Positions 27,401 to 39,400 of a stretch of DNA of 64,000 nucleotides are shown here, one piece after another. The DNA is from Cladopsammia gracilis (Eukaryota > Cnidaria > Anthozoa > Scleractinia > Dendrophylliidae), in assembly GCA_022457155.1 (NCBI GenBank), contig JAJGOT010000198.1, forward strand, positions 97,001 through 161,000, written 5' to 3'. Both the position numbers and the translations under genes were made by a program. Below the pieces are notes generated by a model. That model had not been told where the DNA came from, searched no databases, and worked only from the letters and a program-made list of their open reading frames with translations. The first letter of the stretch is position 1. Each line of letters starts with the position of its first letter.

Positions 27401-30400
27401 TTAAAAAATCATTTTAAAGAACTCGAAGTACTTTTGACGATGGTTCAAGAGTTCTGCAAAATCAGAGATCAGCGTATAACCAACACATTTTGAAGCATGA
27501 ATTTCGGCCGTCTCCTCCACTTACTCTTGACAGATTAGAGGAGATGGTTGAATATCATACTCCACATGTTACAATGATACAAATACTTACGAGGATTTGT
27601 GATGGTGACGGGCACGACCTTGTCAGCGTCTAAATCAGGTTTAATGTTTAAAATGGGCAAATTATCCAGGAACAGCGGATCCCTGAACGGCTTGGAAAGC
27701 GCCACAAAATCCGCTGGCTCCATCTTGAACTTTGAGAACTTTAGTGACAGCGATTTGCCTGAAGGAATAGCGTTAGACTTCTTGGTCCCCGGAATCACAA
27801 TCTCTGCATCTTTTCCAGCGTTGTTGGTGAATTTGATGTAGAAGTAGTAAATTGGTTCGTTCAATGTCGATTCACGTCCTGTTGGTAAATCACAGACCGG
27901 GCTAATTTTAGATTTCGTTATGAAAAAAAAAATATCAAACTTTCTTTGAAAATATTCCAGAATTGTAAATGCGGTGTTACAACAGGCAACATTTCGTATA
28001 ATAGAGTTATAACGTGTATACGTGAGAGTGTTAAAAGGAATAGACTCTAAGAAATCCTTCCACTGGTCCTAGAAGTAATATATAACAAACACGAGGAAGA
28101 GTGTTTCATCAAGGTATCCAAACACCGAGAGGTGGGTTGAAAATACGAGGCGCAGCCGATTTTTTTTAACCAACTCCGAGGTCTTTCGAATGTTTGATAC
28201 AGCTTCTCAAACTGATCATTAAACACAGAGAAAACGAAGGAATAAATCGCAAAACTCTATGCTTATCAAGATCGGTTTCCAAATCATTGTTACGTTTATG
28301 ATTCTCTTTGCTCAAACTTGATGAATAATTAATGAGTTCAAGAAAGGAAGTTGAGAACAAGAAAATGAAAGGTAAATTTATGACCACTGCGAAATTGGAC
28401 CTCACTAGCTACGAGGCCAGCTGGGAGCAGGACATAAGAATTAAGAGCATTTCGTTTACACACACTGGCTGCAACGAAAAAAAAAACGCATTTTTTTTTT
28501 CAGTTGGCGCAATCATTGCGAAACGTAAACTTCCACTCTTCGCAAAGAGCCGAGTTCTATTACTCGCAACGATTCTGGAAACATAAAATTGCGAACTTGG
28601 TCCGTTGCAGGGTGTGAAATTGGGAAAGTTTTTTTTTCTAACTTGTGTTGCAAGTTGAACGTAAGATTGCCTAGTATAACACGGTACAGCGCCTTACAGA
28701 ACATTTTTGATTTCACTTTGAAAGTCATGATTTGCACGAACCTGCCCCAAAGCAAGATTTCTTTGAGTCGTCCCAGGTCATCTCGTCTGGGCACACCATG
28801 GTATGCGGCTCGTCCTTGTGGCAGTGAATGTAGCGTGTCTTGTCGGTGGGATCCTTAAACAGACCATCTGGTTGAAGACAACGGACTGAAAAAGAGAAGG
28901 TGTAATATGTCAAAAGTATTTTCTTTAACTATGCAAATGCCACGGAATGTAACAACGTTGAAGTAGAGATAAAAAATTAAGAGATTAAAAAAACAAGATC
29001 GCTAAATTTAGAGGCAGAGTAGAAATTCAAAGATTAGAGACATATTCACAAGACGTCCAATTTTAAAAATAGGTTTCAATTTGAAAGTTGGCAGCAGTGG
29101 GGTAGACCTACACCTTTCGTAACGCCTCACAGGATTGGCTAAGAAAACAATAGAAAAACAAAACGCAACAATGGACCCTAGCCCTAAAAACAATAGAGAT
29201 GCACCTCATCCACGTCCAATGAAATTAGAGGTTCCGAAGAGGTGCAGGCCTACTGCAGAGCTCTAGAACTGAAGGTAGTCTGTACAGTTTAACTTCCTTT
29301 TATATTAATGTTTTGAATCTACTTTTTTGCTTTGAAATTTTCAAACCTGTTTAACTTTCAGTTTTTCTTTGCTCAGATTAATTACCATGATCTGAGGGAA
29401 AACAAAAATCAAACTGGTTTGAAAATGTTTGAACCAAAGAAAAATTTGAACCACAACATGCACATCAATGGCGAAACAAAGACCCCAACAGCACATGCGC
29501 AGTAGACTTGAGAAGTACTCACAAGCTGCAGTAATGGTGACGAGTTTAATGTCATCCTTGTTAGGACTAGGTACTACTCTCACGGGTTCCCGCTGACCAT
29601 TCATGAGCAGCTTGTCCGTAGACGACCAAGGATTGTCCACTTTAAAATCAATAGGAATGTCATTTTGTTGACCTTTTTCTTCGAAATTCAGGTCCAACGT
29701 CATGTGAGGCTGCACAGTGTATCCCTCGTTTTTGTTCTGGCCTTTGCTGGGGATGACCTTGACTTGTGTTCCGGCCTTGTTGTCAAAGCGAACTTTCACG
29801 AAACGAGTCGAAGAGGAAGAATCAACTGAAGGCGAAAGAAGGTGATTATTTGTTTGTTATACTACTCTTCACAGTAAAACGTAGAGATGATACTCTAGGT
29901 AAGAAAAGTTGTAGTCATACAAAATCTGGTATTAAAATTTACCAGTATTAACTGAACTGATAAAGTAAATTTGTCATCCTAAAAAAGCTGAAAAAGCTGA
30001 CCAGGGTTCACCCAGAAACTAGGAAACAAAATTCCATGACTTTTTCATATCCGCAAAATTGGCACCAGTAGCCGCATATTTTATCACAAAGTTTCGAAAA
30101 TCCGTGACTTTCCATGACCTTTCCATGGCCATGTGAACCCTGCTGACGTTTTGAGTATTTTATTAGCAGTTATTGTCGGGTGTCATAAGTTAGCACAACA
30201 AGAATTTACTTTGAACACATGAACGCGAAGGAAAAAGGGGAAATAAAAGAAAATATCTCTACCATTGCTGGAGAAGTAGAGTGATACGTCCTTGGCGCTC
30301 TCCTTCGGGACTTCTGCATCAAAAAACTCGAGGGAAGAGGCGACCATCCTGGTGTAACCGTACGGTGTCCCTGCCGCATTACGTCCCACAATGAGCCTTG

Positions 30401-33400
30401 TGTACGTGTCCTTGACATGATCCCCTTCTTGAGGCATGTAGCCGCGCGCACGCGCGATTTCTGTGCCGTTAAGGTACAAAGCGAGGCCATTCTCTCGTGC
30501 CCAGGTTACCATGACGTACTGCCATACATTGAGCGTGAAGTCTGATTCAACCTGTCAAGAAATAAAGAGCTCATTATTAGTAAAATAATAGTGCATGGCT
30601 TGACCGAAAACGACTGTCGAAATAAACAACAATTTTTTTTCAAAGATTTCCTTCACCCAGAAGATCACACCCGACACATTTTCGTCCATAAGAAAGCGTC
30701 AGAGAGGTAGAGCCGGCCTACAGAAGGTGTCCTACATAATGAGACCACGTACCCTCCACACTTCATCTGGAACTGAGACCACCGCGTACAATTTGCTGTC
30801 TTTCACGAAAAGTGTGAAGCCACGAGACTCCTTGCTAGAACCTCCGCTGTCCACAATGTAATGAGGCTCATCCCTGTAATTCTGAGCAGCGTCATCCAGT
30901 TTGAATCTGATGCCAAACGTTAGTCCAGCGGTACACCTGTCAGGGTTACTCAAGCATTCGCCTGAAACGCAAGTAACAAACTAGTTTAACCGGTTTGCAG
31001 AATTTTATGGGTTAGACTTCGGTTCCATTTTATGACAAAACTGGATTCAGTCCGGCAAATCTCACAACGGACACAGTCGGACAAAACTCTCCGTCCGCCG
31101 TTGAGTAAATAATAAAGAAATTCAAGGACAAGAAAAAAATGGACAGGAATTCGGGATAAGAAACAAGGCTGTTGTAGAGACTGAGAAATGGCCGTTATTT
31201 GAGTTTCGACTTAACTACAGTTAACTTACAGGTTTCACCAAGCTAATTACTTAACACATTCTCCTTATCACTGCAGCTGACACTTTTATGAATATATATT
31301 CTAGCAGTATGCAGCATGAATGTCACATTTGAACAAAGGACATGACTTAGCTTTCCACGAGACTCGCTGCAAACCAGTGGTTAGAAAATTCATTTTTCTT
31401 TTCAAAAAACTTCCCACTTGTGGGGTCATGTCGTACCTCCTTTGAACGAGTTGTTTCATTGGCTCACCAAAACAATAGATGAATGACCTAAACAATGCCC
31501 CTATCCCTATAAACAATAGCAGGTACTGTTTTAGAACGGCCAATGAAAATAGAGGTTTATGAGAGGTACGACCCTACTGCACTTGTGTGAACCCTGGCCA
31601 AACCTAGACGCCCGTCAACACAACATTGAAATCACAAACTGATCCATAGACCAGCGTGGATGGCGAAAACTGCATGGGTTAGCTGTTTAGTAACAAAGTA
31701 CGTAACTCTGATTGGCCGTTAATATTTAACTTCACTTTAATACCTTCAAAGTTTCCCATATCAAGCCACGAGTCATTGCCGTTCAACAGCAGTCCTCCTT
31801 CCAGGGGAACAATAGCACCGTGGGCCTCTGGGACGGGATCGTCACCAACAAGGTGACCGTTTTCAACCTTGCGAAGTGACCACATTTTCTTGTAACGCAA
31901 CTTTGGAGCTGTGGGAAAAAAAGAATTGATTTTGTTTATTCTTGAAGATCTTTGTGTTAGAGCCAACTCACTTTTTGAAACTTTAGGTAATAATTGTGCT
32001 CATAGTAATCATACAACGAAAATTTGGCTCTTCTTGAACTGTATGCTATTCTGTTACAAGGCCGATCTATTTTCTACAGCAGAGTGAAGAGACACGAGTG
32101 GACAAGACGAGCTTGTTCGAGAGAAGAAACTGGGAAAATACGCTTGGAATCTTGAACTATTTACGAGCTTCAAAAGCAAAACAAAACAAAAAATATATAT
32201 ATTTTTGCATTCCCGTGATTGTAGCAAATACGGGAACGAAATACGGTCCTCAAAAGCTAAAGCAAAAGCAAAAGAAAAAGGAAAACAAAGCAAAACAAAG
32301 TATATATATTTTTTGGATTCCCGTGATTGTAGCAAATCAATAAGTTCTCTAAATAATGACTGACTTAACATCAGTGTTTATTAATCATATTTTTCTTTAT
32401 TTCCACACCCTAGGCGCTTTGGACATCACTAATCTTAGCAGTGTGCAGGGCAAGTGTTTGCACAAGAACCCAGCAAAACTGAATGACTTAGCACACCATT
32501 CGTTTCCCGATAGCTCAGAGGTGTGTTTCCTTAAGGTGTGCGCGTGCTTGGCTTATTTAGTTGACGTGTGTGCTTAGTTCGTTATTTAACGTACTACATT
32601 TATTTTACGTTGTTTTCCTTACTAATATGTCTTGTCAGTAACTGTGCTCACACTGTTGGTGGCTACTCCTAAAATGTTCTGCAATTGGTATAGGATTTAA
32701 TGGAGCCGAAACCATTTGTGGAATTGCACGCATTTTGGGCATCCTACTGATGAACAGTTACGAAATTCAGATATATTTAGTAGCCACATTTATTTGAGGT
32801 ATGTCCCCTTTGAATTGATATGTTCCAAGCTATGAGACTTCTTTATTTTTGCTCCATCTTGCTCCATCTGGCTCCTCAAGCGTTCGCGCGCCTTACACTC
32901 ACTTTGGAAGCAAACCACTTCTGTAGCTCATAACAAACAGCTTAACAAATATTTTTTTTAAAACTCCAACTTACGAGACACAGTGACAATCAGCGTTTTA
33001 CAAGGCTTTCGTCCATCTCTGGGTGTCACTGGATACGCTTTATCAAAATCATTTATCCTCAGATGGGTTTTGGATTCCTTGTCTTCAGCAATAAAGTTCA
33101 CAGGCTTAATGGGCGCGCCGTCTGTGGACATGGACATTAGTGTCACCTCCAGGGTGGAGTCGGGCGCGATTTCAAACCCCTGGGGGTTCCCCTTGTCTGG
33201 CTTGAGAATGACTGTTCGCCCTACTTCGTTGGTGACGCATAAAGAAGCGTAGTAGATTTTAGCAGATACTACGGAGGAAGAAAAAGAGAAATGTGGAAGG
33301 AATAAGTTGGACGAAGACCTAGACCTGCCCTAGCATAAGACGACGCACTGTAAAAATGACACAGTACATTGTAATTGCAGTAAAACTTTATTACAGAGAC

Positions 33401-36400
33401 CACGGTAGGGGCGTAATCTACTGGAAAATCCGCGGGCACAGAAAACTGCAAAAGGTTGTATCAGTCTTGCTTAATTCATTAATACTGTTTACATTAGAGA
33501 TCAAAACAACCGATTGCAAAAATGTTTAAAGTGCCCCTATGATCAATTTTTTTACATTTTCGTTTATCATTAGACTTTCTTACTCATCTTGCTAAAATCA
33601 GAAGTCATTTTATTTTAACATTCATTTCTGAGAATTTACGGCCGCCATTAATCAACCTTGTTCCAAGGCTTGGTTGCGAATGGGAGAAAGTGACGTCAAA
33701 GACTCAAACATACCTCACGGGTTGAAATTATAATAACAATCAGCATAGAAAATTGCACGAAGAACAAGTCCAAAGTTTTTGTTGCTTTCCGCGTGATTTT
33801 CAATATTTATTGTTATTATTGGAACAAAGTTGATTAATGGCGGCCGTAAATTCTCGGAAATATATCACTTGTGTTTTCAGAAGTTGTAGAAATTGCCCTC
33901 GTCGCGAAAATGTTAAAATAAAATGACTTCTGATGTTTGTAATGAATTGAAATTTGGCAAGATGAGTAAGAAAGTCTAATTGTACACGAAAATGTAACAA
34001 AATGAAAATCAAAAATTTGATCACAGGGGCACTTTAAGCCAAACTTTTAAGTGCACTTATCCTGGCCCAACAATCTGTGATGGGTACAATAACTTTTTAT
34101 TTGCTAAGAGGTTGTTCTTAAGCAGTTTTTCTCCTTTTTTTTTTCTCTTTTGTTTTTTTCTAGGACTTTTCAGGACACAATTTTTTTTACCGCACCAAAT
34201 TTGCCCAAAATATCATAAGGAATTGCACGCTTAGGCCCAGTTCAAACGTCGAACTTCACATGTGCCGAACCTAATACAAATTAGCAAGAACAATAGATTT
34301 TGCTCATTTGCATTAGGTTCGGCACATGTGAAGTTCGACGTTTGAACCGGGCCTTAATGGATACAGCAAAATAATGGACCATTTGACACATACATTCCAA
34401 TGCAATACAATACAATACAACACGACACGACACACGACACGACACGACACGACAAAATGCAATGCAGTACAATATTTGATTAACCACTTCCCATAGGAGC
34501 TTTTTAGGGACAATGTACATACTTTCAGTCTCTGCTAGTGCTATACATGAGTTTACTTATTTCTATAACGTTTTATAGCCTGCAACATAATGAAATAATA
34601 CTCACAGCCACTCCAGAAGAAAATATAAGCAGCGTTTACATCATCTTGTGACAAACGTCCCGCAAAGGTCGTAAACGATGCCATATCGAACTTTCCATAA
34701 TGAAAAGGCCCGTTATTTCCAACTTCTCGACCAATAACAAAGTTATTCTTGTATGGGACGACTGTGGTAGTAGGCACTGGTTTCCCTGTGGTATCGTGAA
34801 CTCGCAGCTGTGCGTTATAGTACATTTTCATTCCCTCCTGTTTATTCCAAGTCACCATAATGTACACCCATTTATTCAGAACAGCGGGGCTTTCAACCTG
34901 TTGTTGAGAAATAAAAGTTATGAGGGCAGAATAATATATAGCCGTTAACCCTCTAGATTCAATTATGGAGGCATGGAGTGTAGTTCTAACTTTTGAGTCT
35001 GTGGACGAAATCCTATGGTGTGACCATTCAAATGAAACCTCTTTGACAGTACTTTTGCATGGTACCATTTGTTCTAACTTTTGAGTCTGTGGATGAAATC
35101 CTATGGTGTGACCATTCAAATGAAACCTCTTCAGCAATACTTTTGCATGGTACCATTTGTTCTAACTTTTGAGTCTGTGGATGAAATCCTATGGTGTGAC
35201 CATTCAAATGAAACCTCTCCAGCAATACTTTTGCATGGTACCATTTGTTCTAACTTTTGAGTCTGTGGATGAAATCCTATGGTGTGACCATTCAAATGAA
35301 ACCTCTTCAGCAGTACTTGTGCATGGTACCATTTGTTCTAACTTTTGAGTCTGTGGATGAAATCCTATGGTGTGACCATTCAAATGAAACCTCTTCAGCA
35401 GTACTTTTGCATGGTACCATTTGTTCTAACTTTTGAGTCTGTGGATGAAATCCTATGGTGTGACCATTCAAATGAAACCTCTTTGGCAGTACTTCTGCAT
35501 GGTACCATTTGTTCTAACTTTTGAGTCTGAACGAAATCCTATGGTGTGACCATTCAAATGAAACCTCTTCAGCAGTACTTTTGCATGGTACCATTTGTTC
35601 TAACTTTTGAGTCTGTGGATGAAATCCTATGGTGTGACCATTCAAATGAAACCTCTTCAGCAGTACTTGTGCATGGTACCATTTGTTTTTTAATATTTTT
35701 ACAAAATGAAATTTGGAATTTTTCTTGAATTTTGATTTTTGGCACTCTTGGGCCGGTGAAAGGGTTAAAAAAAAGAAAAGGTTAAAGGGAAGATGTCCGG
35801 AAAATGCGGGTCATTGTTTATTACCATAGTAGCAATTATCTCACAAAATCATATAGAGCTCTTATCGTTTCCTTTTCTAGTTTTAAAAGTAGGCACCCTT
35901 GAAATTAAGGGTGCCTTCGACTGACCTTATTACGGAATAAGAATAAACGGAATAACCCCGAATGCCCGTTCGATTGAGTCGCTATTCCGATTCCAGAATA
36001 CATGGAGTGACGTCATTACTCTGGATTATTCCAAGCATTCTGCACTAGGGAGCAGAATGCTTGGAATAATCCAGAGTAATGAAGTCACTTTGTCCTCGCC
36101 TCGCGGCTTTTTTCAAAACAACAAACAAAATGGCTACCGCCGGCGACCATGAGCCGACTCTTCTACGATATCTTCCTCCTCTTGCACAGATTCTTCTTCG
36201 AGGAATTCTTCAACAAACGCCGCCAAACCAGCAACAACGACGTGCAATGTTGCCGCCATGTTGTTGTTGTTGTTGTTACAATGTTATGAAAATTGTATTT
36301 TCCTACGGAAAACCGCTGTCTGCGTGTTATATCGCGGGCATTATTCCAGAAACGGAATAACCGTTTTATTGACCTACGGACGGAATGGCTATTCTGGAAT

Positions 36401-39400
36401 AATCCGGAATATATTCTTATTCCGGAATAGGGCCAATCGAACGCAATCTAAAATACCAGTTATTGAGACTCTGGATAAATTAAGTGATGTACATCACCTT
36501 CATAGACCTTTATAACAGTCTAATTAGCAAAGACTAAAAGTCAACTCCCGCTAAAAGACTTTACATCTACTCCCGTTCCAATACTTTACCTGTTATATGT
36601 AAAAGCAGTATCCATTGCAGCGGAGTGACGCTAATATCGAGGTTTTTCGAAAGTAGAGTTTCCAGTTATTTAAAACTTACCGTCCATTGCCTATCAGCAG
36701 TCCTCACCACAGCAACCAGGTTATCTTGCTGCGTGTGCAACGAGAATCCGCGCATGCCTCGATCGTGAGCACCGGTGTCAATTATGTATCGCGGCTCCGT
36801 GTCTCCCGCGAGTTTATCAAACTTGAGTTTCGTGCCAAAAGACAGCCCGTCCGCGCATTTCTCGGTGTTAATAACGCAGTCACCTGGGGCGATTTGAGCC
36901 ACGGTGTGAGATTCCTGACCGTCGAAGGCCAGACCCCCGTCCAATACAGTCATTTCCCCGTGAGTTGTCAGGTCCGGATTACCAGGGATTTCTTGCGTGG
37001 CCGAGGAGTGTGGGTGGCGCGCGTGGAAGATGATGCTACTATCGGAGAGTTTGTCGACTGGTGGAGGATGTTCGCCTGGTATGCGGCTGTCTTTTACTGA
37101 CAACATGGACCACGAGTGGACTGGTTTGATCACTGGTGCTGCGAAGGAAACAAGTATAGTATTAACTTATTTAGTAGACATTCATCGTGGTCTTTTGCGA
37201 ATACACAAATCCGATTGGCTTATGCTGTGTACACACTAGGTCGAAACATGTTTGGTCTAATCACGATTAAAACATGTTTCACTATGCGGAAAAAGTGTTC
37301 ATATCAGACGTCGGATTGCGCGTATCATGATCAAAGCATGTTTATTCTGAGGTAGTTTCAAACTAAGCCACAGATGAAACACGTAAGCGCCAATGTCGTC
37401 TCCTTACCAAACACTGCATTACTCGTCGTCATACAACAGCAACTTCGAGCTCTTTTCTCTTTCAGTTCATGTATAATTATAAAGTTTTTATGCGAGCTTA
37501 TGGCTGTTCTATAAAAAGCATAAACTATAGAACCAAGCATAAAAGGTGTTTTAAAAATAACTCGCGAGGAGTACGCGCGTAATCCTCCCTCGCAACACGC
37601 GTCCTACTTACCAGGTGCAGTGATAGTCATGTTGATCACTTCATCCGGGAACTCTCCAGGAGTGATTGACACCTTTTTGATGTCGCCATTAATTTCCAAG
37701 TCATTCACCGTCTCCAGATCATTAGCTTCAAATGTAACCGGCTCGGGTACGTCAGCTGTTTTGGGGAATATCATAGACACTTTTAAGAAGGCGTTTTCTG
37801 GGACCACATAACCACCTTTGCGGCCTCTGGACGGTGTAACTCTAATCTCGCGGCCCACCTTGTTGTGAAGAAGCAATGTAATATAGCGCTCCTCTGGTCC
37901 TGAAGGCCCATCTAATAGAAAGAGTGGAACGAATGTTATTAGGCTGCGAAGGGTATTTCTTGATGTTTCGGAAACTATTGTTGGTTAGCTATTGGTGGGT
38001 GAAAAGGAAGATAGCGCGGGGGGGGGGGGGGGGGGGGTATTATTCCACGCCTCCTCCCTCTCCCATCCCCGCCCCCTGAGCGGTTTTTGTACTCACCCAG
38101 TTTTAGGCGTGATGTGACTTTCAAGGATCGATTCCGATGAACACGCCCGAAAATACGGGACTGTGTACAGTATTGCTCAAACTCATTAAAAATTCATCAA
38201 GTTTGGACAAAGTATATCAAATTCGCGAAGATTTTGGCGATTTTATTCCCTCTTTGTTTCAATATTTAATGACCAGTTTGCGAAGCTATATCAAACACTC
38301 GAAAGAATGTTTCAACAGGTAAGCAAACACCTCGAAATTGGTAGGAAAAAACTCGGCTGCGCCTCGTCTTTTTAAACTCACTTCTCCATGTTTGATAACC
38401 CCATGAAACACTCTTCCTCGTGTTTGATATATTACACAGAAACACTTACTAAGTGGGGATATCACAATGTCTGTCACTTTATCTTTGAACTTCGCCGGCT
38501 TGACAATAATGCTCTTGCGATTGTTTATCATCATTGCTGAGAGTGAGTCAGGATCAAAGGCCTTCAAGATGAGGGGCTCGGAGCTCTGGAACTCCCGCGT
38601 GATCTTCATAATGGAGCCAGTGTTGATATGGAAGCCCTGATTGAGTCCCTTGTAACTAGGGGCTATGATGGACTTTTTGCCTGCTCGGTTTCGGACTTTC
38701 AAGGTCACATAGTAAAGAGATGGTTTTTCATTGATGTGTTGTCTGGGGAAGGGTACATTAGATTTCTTCTTCGATGAAACTACAAAAAAATATAAACAAA
38801 AGTAAATCAATAAGTGCAATATTCGTCAAATTTGATAAACGGCTGAAAAGACACTAAATCTCTTTGTGTATCTTCAATGCAATACGGTAAGCGATAGTCA
38901 CAATGGGGCACGTGCATTTAATGCCCTGCCTCAGAGTATCAGCAGTGTGCAGGAGCAATACACCTTATTCCAAAATGGCAGCCATTTTGTTATTCTTTTG
39001 TACCCATGTAAATTAGCCCTCTTGGCCTCGTCAGCGCAGATACCACGCAGCTCTTACAACCTCTAATTTCATTGGACCTGTATATCATGCAGCTCTATTG
39101 TTTTTAGGTCTAGGGTCTATTGTTAGCCATTGTTGTGTTGTTTGTTCTATTGTTTTCTCAGCAAATCAGAGAAGACCTGTAAGAGCTGCGTACTGCCCCC
39201 GTCAGCGTGTGCAAAATACTAAAGAATTTTCAAGCGAAAGTGAGGCCAAGAGGGCTAATTAACATGCATATAAAAGAATAATAAATTAGCCGCCATTTTG
39301 GAATAAGGTGTATGGGAATTTAAGATCTAAAGCGCCATCTCAAACGCTAAATGTTCAACTTAGCGATTATATGTAGTTTATTTTTTTGTGTCCGTTTGTT

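Noticed and set aside
34920..35225. Minus-strand open frames of 65-194 codons
   Set aside because: The parts right of 34897 are translations of the 88-bp minisatellite; only 34606-34897 is a real exon.
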